From assembly GCF_007829885.1 (NCBI RefSeq), contig NZ_VIWW01000001.1, positions 5,332,001 through 5,396,000 on the forward strand: DNA of 64,000 nt, read 5' to 3'. Positions 36,684-45,305 of this stretch are shown here, one piece after another. This DNA is from Streptomyces brevispora (lineage in GTDB: Bacteria > Actinomycetota > Actinomycetes > Streptomycetales > Streptomycetaceae). Within the stretch, counting starts at the first letter, position 1. The number at the start of each line of letters is the position of its first letter. Under the pieces are notes generated by a model. That model did no database searches and was not told where the DNA came from. It worked only from the letters and a program-made list of their open reading frames with translations. A program made the translations under genes and the position numbers.

Positions 36684-37781
36684 TCAGCCGCCGGTGGCAG
36701 GAGACTTCTTGGCGGTCTCGGGGATGGTGGCGTCCTCACGGAGCGCCTTCCAGAGCGTCCTGGCCTGCGGCTGGGCCGCCACCACGCGGTTGGGGTCGAT
36801 CTTGTCGTACGCCACCGGAAGCATGATGGTCTCCATCGAGCCCGGGTCCACGCCGTTCATCGAACGGGCGAATTCGGTCAGCGACCTGAGAGAGGCGAGA
36901 CCCTCGTCGGTGGTGAGGGACTTGGTGGCGGAGTCGGCGAACCGGTAGGCGTTGGTCGGACTGCCCAGCAGGTTCTGCGACTTGACCTCACTGAGCAGGG
37001 CGAGCAGGAACTGCTGCTGGAGTCCGATGCGTCCGAGGTCGCTGCCGTCGCCGATGCCATGGCGGGTGCGGACGTAGGAGAGCGACTCGGTGCCGTCGAG
37101 CTTGTGGGGCCCGGCGGTGAGGTCGAGCCCGGAGGCCTTGTCGTGGATATCCTGGGGGACATCGACGGTGACGCCGCCGATGGCGTCGACGAGGTCCTTG
37201 AACCCGGCGAAGTTGATCTCCAGGTAGTGGTCGATGCGGACCCCGGACATCTTCTCCACGGTCTTGACCACGCAGGCCGGACCGACCTGGGAGTAAACGG
37301 AGTTGAACATCACGCGGTTCGCGGAGTCCATGGTGGAGCCGTCGGCCTTGGTGCACTCGGGCCGGGTCACCAGGGTGTCGCGGGGTATGGACACGGCGAC
37401 GGCCCGGCTGCGGCCCTCGGGGATGTGCACCACCATCGCGGTGTCGGAGCGAGCCCCGCTGACACTGCCCCCGCCACCCAGTGCCTTGTTCTCCGCCCCG
37501 GCGCGCGAGTCGGAGCCGAGGACCAGCAGATTCTGTCCGCTGGTGGGCAGTTTCTCGGGGCGGTCGTCGCCGAGCGCCTTGTTGATGTCGACGCCCGTGA
37601 TGTTCCCGTCGATCCGGCTGTAGAGCCAGTAGGCTGTTCCGCCCGCGGCGATGACGAGCACCAGGACCGACAGCAGGACGGCCCACAGTATTCGCCGGCC
37701 ACGCGTCCGCACGCGCTTGCGCCCGCGGCGGGGTGTCTCGTCGGAGCTCGGGTGGCCGGTGGGTATGGCGTCTTGGCTCAT
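36684..37781 (-). CDS. LytR-CpsA-Psr (LCP) family cell-wall ligase
   Basis: 365 residues. A short basic cytosolic N-terminus (RRGRKRVRTRGRR), one membrane anchor (ILWAVLLSVLVLVIAAGGTA, about 31-50) and an external LCP domain. Catalytic Arg/Asp clusters are visible in LLVLGSDSRAG, DTAMVVHIPEGRSRAVAVSI then PRDTL, and LSYVRTRHGIGDGSDLGRIG. LCP proteins transfer lipid-linked glycopolymers (teichoic-type or arabinogalactan-like) to peptidoglycan. No glycopolymer genes are adjacent, so its polymer is unknown. Start ATG 37781. Confidence 0.92.
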   Translation of the reverse strand: MSQDAIPTGHPSSDETPRRGRKRVRTRGRRILWAVLLSVLVLVIAAGGTAYWLYSRIDGNITGVDINKALGDDRPEKLPTSGQNLLVLGSDSRAGAENKALGGGGSVSGARSDTAMVVHIPEGRSRAVAVSIPRDTLVTRPECTKADGSTMDSANRVMFNSVYSQVGPACVVKTVEKMSGVRIDHYLEINFAGFKDLVDAIGGVTVDVPQDIHDKASGLDLTAGPHKLDGTESLSYVRTRHGIGDGSDLGRIGLQQQFLLALLSEVKSQNLLGSPTNAYRFADSATKSLTTDEGLASLRSLTEFARSMNGVDPGSMETIMLPVAYDKIDPNRVVAAQPQARTLWKALREDATIPETAKKSPATGG

Positions 37782-38083
37782 CCTGAGTGCGTCCTCACAA
37801 CTTAGGGCCTGGTCAAGGCGCAGATGATGGGATGGGACTCGGGTGGGGGGTGGAACCGGTCCACGTTTTCCTGATGACTGAGCACTATAGGCAGTGGAGC
37901 GGGTGTACGTCCGGAGGCTGTGGCGAGACTCTGACGGGGCATCCGCGTCCCGGCGCGACGGAGGCCGCGAATCGTGCTCCGGAGCGTCCGGGAATCCGCT
38001 CGGTACCGAGGCTTACGATGTAACAGGTTCGAATTACTGCGCGACTTGTCGGATGTCAGTTCTTGGAAGGTAATCGCAGACTC
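37782..38083. other. Divergent intergenic region
   Basis: About 300 bases between the LCP gene and the propeller-like gene. A TACGAT hexamer near 38016-38021 could be a -10 for the rightward gene. I see no gene or long palindrome. Confidence 0.45.
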
Positions 38084-39163
38084 ATGCTCGGACAGGGTGC
38101 CCGCGCGACCTCAGATGCCGTCCACGAGGCCCGGAGGCCTTGGGGGATCTGGCTCACCCGCGGCAAGGACGGCAGGCTCACGGCATATGTCCCCGACGGG
38201 GGTGGTCTGCGCCGCTGGACGGAGACGCGTCCCGGCGGGCCCGCATGGGGCGAGTCGGATGTCGTCCCGGCGCCCGAACTGACGCATCTGTCCGTCGCGC
38301 AGAACGCCGACGCCTATGTGCACTTCGCCGGCCGCCGCGAGCGGCCCGCGGCCGAGGGCGGCGTCACCGTCGACATCGTGCATGCGATCCAGTACCAGAC
38401 CGGGCGCCCGCTCTCGGCCTGGCAGTCGGTGGGCAACCCGCACAAGGAAGCCGATGTCGGGGCCAGGTTCGGGGCGCCCACGGTGGTGGTGAGTCCGTCG
38501 GGCGAGGTCACCATCGCCGTCCGCAACGGCCGCGGCGGCATGATGGTCCGCCGTGAGCGGGCCGACGGCCGGTGGCGCCGCTGGGAGGACCTGCGTTGCA
38601 GGCGGATCGAGCAGGTTCCCGCAGTGGTCGCGCTCAGCACCGGATACGTCGAGATCCTCGCGGCGACGGACAAGGAGACCCTGCACTGGGCGCAGGACAA
38701 GCCCGGTGGCGGCTGGGGTGACGTCCAGCGCTCGAAGCGTGTGGTCGCTCCCGGATCACTGGCCGTGCTGGAGACGTCCCCCGGGCGCGCCACGTACTAC
38801 TGGACCGACCCCGCCGCCGGCGTCGTCGCCTACCGCACCGACGGCGAACCCATCGACCTCGGCGGTGCCCCGAGCGACGACACGCATGCCGCGGTCCGCG
38901 CGGAACTCGACGGCCTCGACTGCACGGTGCTGGCCCATCGCGGATCCAGCGGTACGGCGTTCGTCGGCGTCGCCGTGACCGAGGACGAGGCCAACGGCGT
39001 GTGGTGGTCGGACACCGGAGCGCCCTGCCTGACCGCACCGGCCCTGATCCATGACGCTCACGACCGGGTGGTGATGGCGGTCGTCGGGCAGGACGGTGCA
39101 CCGAGGGTGGCGCGTCAGACCGACGGCCCGGGGCTGAGCTTCGACGAGTGGCGCGCGCTCTGA
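38084..39163 (+). CDS. Hypothetical beta-propeller-like protein
   Basis: 359 residues, no signal peptide or membrane segment. It is built of repeating short beta units with Trp/Asp/Gly turns: WGIWLTRGKDGRLTAYVPDG, TVVVSPSGEVTIAVRNGRGG, LHWAQDKPGGGWGDVQRSKR, TYYWTDPAAGVVAYRTDG. The pattern resembles PLL/tectonin-like propellers, which bind sugars in some cases; this is structural inference. The ATG at 38084 is taken as start; a TTG seven codons upstream (38063) overlaps GGAAGG and is the alternative. Stands alone, followed by repeats. Confidence 0.65.
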   Translation: MLGQGARATSDAVHEARRPWGIWLTRGKDGRLTAYVPDGGGLRRWTETRPGGPAWGESDVVPAPELTHLSVAQNADAYVHFAGRRERPAAEGGVTVDIVHAIQYQTGRPLSAWQSVGNPHKEADVGARFGAPTVVVSPSGEVTIAVRNGRGGMMVRRERADGRWRRWEDLRCRRIEQVPAVVALSTGYVEILAATDKETLHWAQDKPGGGWGDVQRSKRVVAPGSLAVLETSPGRATYYWTDPAAGVVAYRTDGEPIDLGGAPSDDTHAAVRAELDGLDCTVLAHRGSSGTAFVGVAVTEDEANGVWWSDTGAPCLTAPALIHDAHDRVVMAVVGQDGAPRVARQTDGPGLSFDEWRAL

Positions 39164-39199
39164 CCTGACCCGCACGGGCCGGGCACTCGCGCGAACGCC

Positions 39200-39292
39200 G
39201 ACGACGGGGCGTGCCGCGACAGTGCCGTGCGACGACGGCGTGTGCCGCGGCAGAGCCGCGCGACGACGGGGCGTGCCGCGACAGAGCCGCTG
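39200..39292. repeat. Three tandem 31-bp repeats
   Basis: Three imperfect copies of a unit starting GACGACGGGGCGTGCCGCGA lie head to tail without spacers, directly behind the propeller-like gene. The lack of unique spacers and the small number argue against CRISPR. Confidence 0.85.
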
Positions 39293-39302
39293 AACGACCC
39301 AT

Positions 39303-39342
39303 GACAGACCGACAGACCGACAGACCGACAGACCGACAGACC
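39303..39342. repeat. Five exact 8-bp tandem repeats (GACAGACC)
   Basis: Five perfect head-to-tail copies of GACAGACC, ten bases after the 31-bp repeats and just before a terminator. A microsatellite of this purity is prone to slippage. Confidence 0.92.
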
Positions 39343-39377
39343 GACGGGCCGTACCGGATCACCCGGTACGGCCCGTC
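39343..39377. terminator. Bidirectional terminator before fadB
   Basis: Arms GACGGGCCGTACCGG and CCGGTACGGCCCGTC with a five-base loop, 20 bases from the fadB stop codon. Confidence 0.82.
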
Positions 39378-39397
39378 GGCCGGTGAGCGACGAAGTG

Positions 39398-41527
39398 CTA
39401 TGCCGGAACGCTCGCCACGCCCCGCGCCAGGAACTTCTTCCCGTTGACCCGCTCGGAGACGCCCTCGCGGTCCAGGTACGGCGTGATGCCGCCCAGGTGG
39501 AAGGGCCAGCCCGCGCCGGTGATCAGGCAGAGGTCGATGTCCTGGGCCTCGGCGACGACGCCCTCGTCCAGCATCAGGCCGATCTCCTGGGCCACCGCGT
39601 CCAGGACGCGGTCGCGGACCTGCTCCTCGGACAGGACCGAGTCACCCTGCTGCAGGAGGGCGGCGACCTCCGGGTCCAGCTCCGGCTTGCCGGAGTCGTA
39701 GACGTAGAAGCCGCGCTTGCCTGCCTTGACCACGGCCGCCAGGTTCGCGGACACCGTGAAGCGGTCCGGGAAGGCGCGGTTCAGGGTCTCGGAGACGTGC
39801 AGGCCGATCGCCGGGCCGACCAGTTCCAGGAGCACCAGCGGGGACATCGGCAGGCCGAACGGCTCGATGGCCTTCTCCGCGACCTCGACCGGGGTGCCCT
39901 CGTCGATGACGTTCTGGATCTCGCCCATGAAGCGGGTGAGGATCCGGTTGACGACGAACGCCGGGGCGTCCTTCACCAGGACCGCGGTCTTCTTCAGCTT
40001 GCGGGCGACACCGAACGCCGTGGCCAGCGAGGCGTCGTCGGTCTGCTCGCCGCGGACGATCTCCAGGAGCGGGAGGATCGCGACCGGGTTGAAGAAGTGG
40101 AAGCCGACGACCCGCTCGGGGTTCTTCAGCTTCGACGCCATCTCGGTGACCGAGAGGGACGAGGTGTTGGTGGCGAGGATCGCGTGCGCCGGGGCGACCG
40201 CCTCGACCTCCGCGAACACCTGCTGCTTGACGCCGATCTCCTCGAAGACGGCCTCGATGATGAAGTCGGCGTCGGAGAAGCCCTCCGCCTTGTCCAGCAC
40301 ACCGGAGACCAGGGCCGTCAGACGGTTGGCCTTGTCCTGGTTGATGCGGCCCTTGCCGAGCAGCTTCTCGATCTCGGCGTGGACGTAGCCCACACCCTTG
40401 TCGACGCGTGCCTGGTCGATGTCGGTCAGGACGACCGGTACCTCGAGACGGCGCAGGAAGAGCAGGGCGAGCTGCGAGGCCATCAGGCCCGCGCCCACCA
40501 CGCCGACCTTGGTGACCGGACGGGCCAGGGCCTTGTCCGGGGCACCGGCCGGGCGCTTGGCGCGCTTTTGGACCAGGTTGAACGAGTAGATGCCCGAGCG
40601 CAGTTCGCCGCCCATGATCAGGTCCGCGAGCGCCCGGTCCTCGGCGTCGAAACCGGCGCCCAGGTCGCCGTCCTTGGCCGCGGCGATGATCTCCAGCGCG
40701 CGGTACGCGGCCGGGGCGGCGCCGTGCACCTTGGAGTCGGCGATGGCCCGGCCACGCGCGACGGCCCGGTCCCAGGCGTCACCGCGGTCGATCTCGGGGC
40801 GCTCCACGGTGACCGTGCCGTTCAGCACGTTCGCGGTCCAGATCAGCGACTGCTCCAGGAAGTCGGCGCCCTCGAACAGCGCGTCGGCGATCCCGAGCTC
40901 GAAGACCTGCTTGCCCTTGAGCTGACGGTTCTGGTTGAGCGAGTTCTCGATGATCACCGTGACCGCGCGGTCGGCGCCGATCAGGTTGGGGAGCAGCGCG
41001 CAGCCGCCCCAGCCGGGGACCAGGCCGAGGAAGACCTCGGGCAGCGAGAACGCGGGCAGCGCCTTGGAAACGGTGCGGTACGAGCAGTGCAGACCGACCT
41101 CGACACCGCCGCCCATGGCCGCGCCGTTGTAGTACGCGAACGTGGGGACCGCGAGAGCGGAGAGCCGGCGGAAGACGTCGTGGCCGCCCTTGCCGATGGC
41201 CAGCGCGTCCTTGTGCTCCTTGAGCAGCTCGACGCCCTTGAGGTCGGCGCCGACCGCGAAGATGAACGGCTTGCCGGTGATGCCGATGCCGGTGATCGTG
41301 CCCTCGGCCGCCTCCTTCTCGACCTGGTCGACGGCGGCGTTCAGGTTCGCCAGCGACTGGGGGCCGAAGGTGGTCGGCTTGGTGTGGTCCAGGCCGTTGT
41401 CCAGGGTGATGAGGGCGAAGTTGCCCGCTCCGCCCGGAAGGTCGAGGTGGCGTACGTGCGCCTGGGTGACGACCTCGCCGGGGAACAGCTCGGCCGCACC
41501 CTTCAGAAGCTCGGTGGTGGAGTTCAC
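39398..41527 (-). CDS. fadB: Fatty-acid oxidation multifunctional protein (enoyl-CoA hydratase / 3-hydroxyacyl-CoA dehydrogenase)
   Basis: 709 residues. The N-terminal crotonase domain (about 25-250) contains ITGKPFIFAVGADLKGVELL and YNGAAMGGGVEVGLHCSYRT with the oxyanion-hole glycines. The NAD-binding 3-hydroxyacyl-CoA dehydrogenase domain starts near 330 (KVGVVGAGLMASQLALLFLR), and FHFFNPVAILPLLEIVRG and NRILTRFMGE belong to its catalytic and C-terminal parts. It hydrates enoyl-CoA and oxidises the product in beta-oxidation. The GTG at 41527 overlaps the thiolase stop by four bases, so both subunits are made together. Thiolase comes first in the operon. Confidence 0.93.
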   Translation of the reverse strand: MNSTTELLKGAAELFPGEVVTQAHVRHLDLPGGAGNFALITLDNGLDHTKPTTFGPQSLANLNAAVDQVEKEAAEGTITGIGITGKPFIFAVGADLKGVELLKEHKDALAIGKGGHDVFRRLSALAVPTFAYYNGAAMGGGVEVGLHCSYRTVSKALPAFSLPEVFLGLVPGWGGCALLPNLIGADRAVTVIIENSLNQNRQLKGKQVFELGIADALFEGADFLEQSLIWTANVLNGTVTVERPEIDRGDAWDRAVARGRAIADSKVHGAAPAAYRALEIIAAAKDGDLGAGFDAEDRALADLIMGGELRSGIYSFNLVQKRAKRPAGAPDKALARPVTKVGVVGAGLMASQLALLFLRRLEVPVVLTDIDQARVDKGVGYVHAEIEKLLGKGRINQDKANRLTALVSGVLDKAEGFSDADFIIEAVFEEIGVKQQVFAEVEAVAPAHAILATNTSSLSVTEMASKLKNPERVVGFHFFNPVAILPLLEIVRGEQTDDASLATAFGVARKLKKTAVLVKDAPAFVVNRILTRFMGEIQNVIDEGTPVEVAEKAIEPFGLPMSPLVLLELVGPAIGLHVSETLNRAFPDRFTVSANLAAVVKAGKRGFYVYDSGKPELDPEVAALLQQGDSVLSEEQVRDRVLDAVAQEIGLMLDEGVVAEAQDIDLCLITGAGWPFHLGGITPYLDREGVSERVNGKKFLARGVASVPA

Positions 41528-42750
41528 TTGCTGCCTCCGGCTGCGTCGAAGTGCGGGTTCTCCCAGACGACCGTGGCGCCCATGCCGAAGCCGACGCACA
41601 TGGTCGTCAGGCCGTAGCGGACCTCCGGCCGCTCCTCGAACTGGCGGGCCAGCTGAGTCATCAGCCGGACGCCGGAGGAGGCCAGCGGGTGGCCGTACGC
41701 GATCGCGCCGCCGTACTGGTTGACGCGCGCGTCGTCGTCGGCGATGCCGTAGTGCTCCAGGAAGGCGAGCACCTGCACGGCGAACGCCTCGTTGATCTCG
41801 AAGAGACCGATGTCCGAGATGGACAGGCCCGCCTTGGCGAGGGCCTTCTCCGTCGCCGGGATCGGGCCGTAGCCCATGACCTCGGGCTCGACGCCCGTGA
41901 AGGCGTACGACACCAGGCGCATCCTGACCGGGAGGCCCAGCTCGCGGGCGACGTCCTCGGCGGCGAGCAGCGAGGCGGTGGCGCCGTCGTTGAGCCCCGC
42001 GGCGTTACCGGCCGTCACGCGGCCGTGGGCGCGGAACGGGGTCTTCAGACCGGCCAGGGACTCCATCGTGGTGCCCGGACGCATCGGCTCGTCGGCGGTG
42101 ACCAGGCCCCAGCCCGTCTCACCGGCCTCCGGGTTGGTGCGGCGCACCGAGACCGGCACCAGGTCCTGCTGGATCTTGCCGTTGGCGTACGCCTTGGCGG
42201 CCTTCTCCTGCGAACGCACCGCGTACGCGTCGGCGCGCTGCTTGGTGATCGTGGGGTACCGGTCGTGCAGGTTCTCGGCGGTCATGCCCATGAACAGGGC
42301 GGACTCGTCGACCAGCTTCTCCGACACGAAGCGCGGGTTCGGGTCCACACCCTCGCCCATCGGGTGCCGGCCCATGTGCTCGACACCACCGGCGACGACG
42401 ACGTCGTACGCGCCGAAGGCGATGGAGCCGGCCGTCGAGGTGACGGCGGTCAGGGCGCCCGCGCACATGCGGTCGATGGAGTAACCGGGGACGGACTGCG
42501 GCAGACCGGCCAGGATCCCGGCGGTGCGGCCGAGCGTGAGGCCCTGGTCGCCGATCTGGGTGGTCGCGGCGATGGCGACCTCGTCGATCAACGCGGGGTC
42601 CAGGTCCGGGTTGCGGCGCAGCAGCTCCCGGATGGCCTTCACGACGAGATCGTCGGCGCGGGTCTCGTGGTAGATGCCCTTCGGGCCCGCTTTGCCGAAC
42701 GGGGTGCGGACGCCGTCGACGAAGACGACGTCCCGGATGGTACGAGGCAC
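41524..42750 (-). CDS. fadA: Acetyl-CoA acyltransferase (thiolase, beta-oxidation)
   Basis: 408 residues, complete thiolase. The acyl-accepting Cys96 lies in SIDRMCAGALTAV, the catalytic His in GGAIAYGHPLASSGVRLM and the second Cys in GLTTMCVGFGMGATVVW. It cleaves 3-ketoacyl-CoA to acetyl-CoA and a shortened acyl-CoA. First gene of a two-gene operon with fadB (overlap 41524-41527). The ATG at 42750 is preceded by GGAGGAGA. A hairpin upstream (42887-42925) separates it from RNase D. Confidence 0.93.
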   Translation of the reverse strand: MPRTIRDVVFVDGVRTPFGKAGPKGIYHETRADDLVVKAIRELLRRNPDLDPALIDEVAIAATTQIGDQGLTLGRTAGILAGLPQSVPGYSIDRMCAGALTAVTSTAGSIAFGAYDVVVAGGVEHMGRHPMGEGVDPNPRFVSEKLVDESALFMGMTAENLHDRYPTITKQRADAYAVRSQEKAAKAYANGKIQQDLVPVSVRRTNPEAGETGWGLVTADEPMRPGTTMESLAGLKTPFRAHGRVTAGNAAGLNDGATASLLAAEDVARELGLPVRMRLVSYAFTGVEPEVMGYGPIPATEKALAKAGLSISDIGLFEINEAFAVQVLAFLEHYGIADDDARVNQYGGAIAYGHPLASSGVRLMTQLARQFEERPEVRYGLTTMCVGFGMGATVVWENPHFDAAGGSK

Positions 42751-42886
42751 GGTGGCTCTCCTCCAGGGTGCGGGATGGCACTGCTGCGGGGCACGCCCGG
42801 GAGCGCGCCGCCACCCCTCATGCTACTTGCGGGTAACCAGACTGCCCAGCCCTTGTGGCGGGAGCGGCGAAGGTCACATACGCGAA

Positions 42887-42925
42887 ATGGCCCGGACGGC
42901 CTTGAAATCGGCCCGTCCGAGCCAT
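42887..42925 (-). terminator. Terminator of the RNase D gene
   Basis: Arms ATGGCCCGGACGG and CCGTCCGAGCCAT (one mismatch) with a 13-base loop, 66 bases after the RNase D stop. Confidence 0.65.
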
Positions 42926-42990
42926 GGAACACAGGGTGAGCGGCCGCAGCCGCGCAACCTGGCGTGAATACGCCCCTGTCCGACGCCCTC

Positions 42991-44265
42991 TCAGGCCTCC
43001 GAAGCCAGCGCGTGGACCAGGAGCGGGGCCACCTGCTCGATCTGCCAGTGCCGTGCGCCGTATCCGGCGAGCGCGTGTCCGACCGCGTCCGGCGTCGGAT
43101 CCTTCGGCGGTTCCCAGCACACCCGGCGCACCGTGTCCGGCGTGATCAGGTTCTCCTGGGGCATGTGCAGCCGCTCCGCGAGCTCGGACACCGCGGCGCG
43201 CGCGGCCGACAGGCGTGCCGCCGCGACCGGGTCCTTGTCCGCCCAGGCGCGCGGCGGCGGCGGGCCCGTCAGCGGCTGGCCGGGCTGCGGGAGCTCCATG
43301 TCGGGCAGTTCCTTCGCCCGGTCGACGGCGGCCTGCCACTGCTCCAGCTGCCGCCGGCCCATGCGGTGGCCGAAGCCGGGCAGCGCGGTCAGCGCCTGGA
43401 GACTGGCCGGGAGCGCCAGGGCGGCCTCGATGATCGCTGCGTCGCCGAGCACCTTGCCGGGCGAGATGTCGCGGCGCCGGGCGACCTCGTCGCGGGTGTT
43501 CCACAGTTCCCGTACCACCGCCATCTGGCGGCGGCGGCGGACCTTGTGCATCCCGGAGGTGCGGCGCCACGGGTCCTGGCGCGGGGGAGCGGGCGGCGCC
43601 GCGGCGATGGCGGCGAACTCCTCCTGGGCCCACTCCAGCTTGCCCTGCTGGTCGAGCTCCTCCTCCAGGGCGTTGCGCAGGTCGATCAGCAGCTCGACGT
43701 CGAGCGCCGCGTAGCGCAGCCAGGGGTCGGGCAGCGGGCGGGTGGACCAGTCGACGGCGGAGTGGCCCTTCTCCAGCGAGTAGCCGAGCACGCTCTCGAC
43801 CATCGCGCCGAGGCCGACCCGCGGGAAGCCTGCCAGCCGTCCGGCCAGCTCGGTGTCGAAGAGCCCGGTCGGCGTCATCCCTATTTCGCGCAGACAGGGC
43901 AGGTCCTGGGTCGCGGCGTGCAGGATCCACTCGGCTCCGCGCAGCGCCTCGCCCAGCCCGGACAGGTCGGGGCAGCCGACCGGGTCGATGAGTGCGCTGC
44001 CCGCGCCCTCCCGGCGCAGCTGCACGAGATAGGCGCGCTGCCCGTAGCGGTAGCCGGAGGCGCGCTCGGCATCGACGGCCACCGGGCCGGAGCCCGCGGC
44101 GAAGTCCGCGATCACCCGGGCGAGGGCGTCGTCGGAGGCCACCACCGGCGGAATGCCCTCGCGAGGTTCGAGCAAGGGGATCGGCGCCGGGGCGACGTCG
44201 TCCGGGGGGGCGCCCCCGGTGGTTCGCAGTGAAGTGTCTGCTGCGGTCTCTTGGGCGTCGGTCAC
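42991..44265 (-). CDS. rnd: Ribonuclease D
   Basis: 424 residues. The DEDDy 3'-5' exonuclease domain (about 45-220) shows Exo I VAVDAERASGYRYG, Exo II HAATQDLPCLREIG and Exo III RYAALDVELLIDL, so all four acidic residues and the Tyr are kept. The HRDC domain follows (about 230-310: LWNTRDEVARRRDISPGKVL). RNase D trims 3' ends of tRNA and other structured RNAs in the cytosol. The N-terminal 45 residues are acidic and low in complexity. Single gene with its own promoter region shared with the whiI 3' end. Confidence 0.92.
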   Translation of the reverse strand: MTDAQETAADTSLRTTGGAPPDDVAPAPIPLLEPREGIPPVVASDDALARVIADFAAGSGPVAVDAERASGYRYGQRAYLVQLRREGAGSALIDPVGCPDLSGLGEALRGAEWILHAATQDLPCLREIGMTPTGLFDTELAGRLAGFPRVGLGAMVESVLGYSLEKGHSAVDWSTRPLPDPWLRYAALDVELLIDLRNALEEELDQQGKLEWAQEEFAAIAAAPPAPPRQDPWRRTSGMHKVRRRRQMAVVRELWNTRDEVARRRDISPGKVLGDAAIIEAALALPASLQALTALPGFGHRMGRRQLEQWQAAVDRAKELPDMELPQPGQPLTGPPPPRAWADKDPVAAARLSAARAAVSELAERLHMPQENLITPDTVRRVCWEPPKDPTPDAVGHALAGYGARHWQIEQVAPLLVHALASEA

Positions 44266-44290
44266 GTGTCAAGGGTATCTGTGTATGTGC

Positions 44291-44326
44291 GGCGCCCGTC
44301 GACGGAACGTTCCGTCGACGGGCGCC
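44291..44326 (-). terminator. Perfect 36-bp palindrome between whiI and rnd
   Basis: GGCGCCCGTCGACGGAAC is followed with no spacer by its exact reverse complement. It lies 54 bases past the whiI stop and 25 bases before the rnd start. As RNA it forms a very stable hairpin with a minimal loop and probably ends the whiI transcript; a protein-binding role at the rnd promoter is an alternative. Confidence 0.75.
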
Positions 44327-44380
44327 GATGCACGTAAACCAGCCGGATCCGCATCTCTGCACACCGGCGGGGGTGTGGAT

Positions 44381-45043
44381 TCAGTGGATGATGCCCGTTC
44401 GCAGGGCCACGGCGACCATTCCTGCACGGTCTCCGGTGCCGAGCTTGCGGGCGATTCGGGCGAGGTGGCTCTTGACGGTCAGGGCGGAGAGCCCCATGGA
44501 GACGCCGATGGCCTTGTTGGACTGTCCTTCGGCGACGAGCCGGAGGACCTCCACCTCGCGGCCGGACAGTTCGCGGTAGCCGCCCGGGTGGCTCGGGGTG
44601 CCGGGGGGACGGCGGTGCATACGGGCGGCATTGGCGCCGATGGGAGCGACGCCGGGACGGGTGGGGTGGCCGATGTTGGTACGGGTGCCGGTGACGACAT
44701 AGCCCTTGACGCCGCCCGCGAGGGCGTTGCGTACAGCGCCGATGTCATCGGCGGCGGAGAGGGCGAGGCCGTTCGGCCAGCCGGCGGCTCGGGTTTCGGA
44801 CAACAGGGTCAGCCCGGAACCGTCGGGCAGATGGACGTCGGCAACGCAGATGTCGCGCGGGTTGCCGACGCGGGGGCGGGCCTCCGCGATGGACGACGCC
44901 TCGATGACGTCACGTACTCCGAGTGCCCACAGATGGCGGGTGACGGTGGAACGGACGCGCGGGTCGGCCACGACGACCATGGCCGTCGGCTTGTTCGGGC
45001 GGTAGGCGACCAGGCTTGCGGGCTGCTCGAGGAGAACGGACAC
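44381..45043 (-). CDS. whiI: Orphan response-regulator-like sporulation regulator WhiI
   Basis: 220 residues: receiver-like domain (about 20-125) and LuxR/NarL-type HTH (about 155-215: LSGREVEVLRLVAEGQSNKA, LSALTVKSHLARIARKLG). It fits S. coelicolor WhiI by size, sequence (as recalled) and position next to rnd and hemE. WhiI, acting with BldM, drives genes for septation and spore maturation. The phosphorylation pocket is atypical: the paired N-terminal acids are reduced to VVVADPR, and the conserved Lys is replaced in GGVKGYVVTGT, although an Asp remains in CVADVHLPDG. This matches its phosphorylation-independent action. GTG 45043 after AGGAGG. A sigma-WhiG promoter lies at 45122-45149. Confidence 0.95.
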   Translation of the reverse strand: MSVLLEQPASLVAYRPNKPTAMVVVADPRVRSTVTRHLWALGVRDVIEASSIAEARPRVGNPRDICVADVHLPDGSGLTLLSETRAAGWPNGLALSAADDIGAVRNALAGGVKGYVVTGTRTNIGHPTRPGVAPIGANAARMHRRPPGTPSHPGGYRELSGREVEVLRLVAEGQSNKAIGVSMGLSALTVKSHLARIARKLGTGDRAGMVAVALRTGIIH

Positions 45044-45121
45044 CAGGCCTCCTGGGGAGTGGCGGGACGGGCCGACTCGGGGATGAAGCCGGGGCGAACC
45101 GTGCTTGAAGGGTCATTGACC

Positions 45122-45149
45122 TCTTCGGCAGTAAACGCCCGATCCTTTA
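45122..45149 (-). promoter_or_regulatory. Sigma-WhiG-type promoter of whiI
   Basis: On the minus strand TAAA (45149-45146), exactly 16 bases, then GCCGAAGA (45129-45122). The sigma-WhiG consensus is TAAA-N16-GCCGATAA, so only one base of the -10 differs. whiI is a known direct WhiG target. Confidence 0.85.
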
Positions 45150-45305
45150 GAAGAAGATCACGATTTGCTGAGTAACAATTCGGGCAAATAGGACATGCGA
45201 TCGATTGTACGAAAAGAGAGCTGGTGTCTGTGTGCTTTATTTGACGCGGCGTCACTGAACGTGGTGCGGGGTCCGCGCCGCTGCGGAAACCGGCGGTCCG
45301 CGCCG

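Noticed and set aside
39200..39342. Possible CRISPR array
   Set aside because: The repeats are directly adjacent without unique spacers, of two unrelated lengths, and no cas genes are present. No other array was seen in the window.
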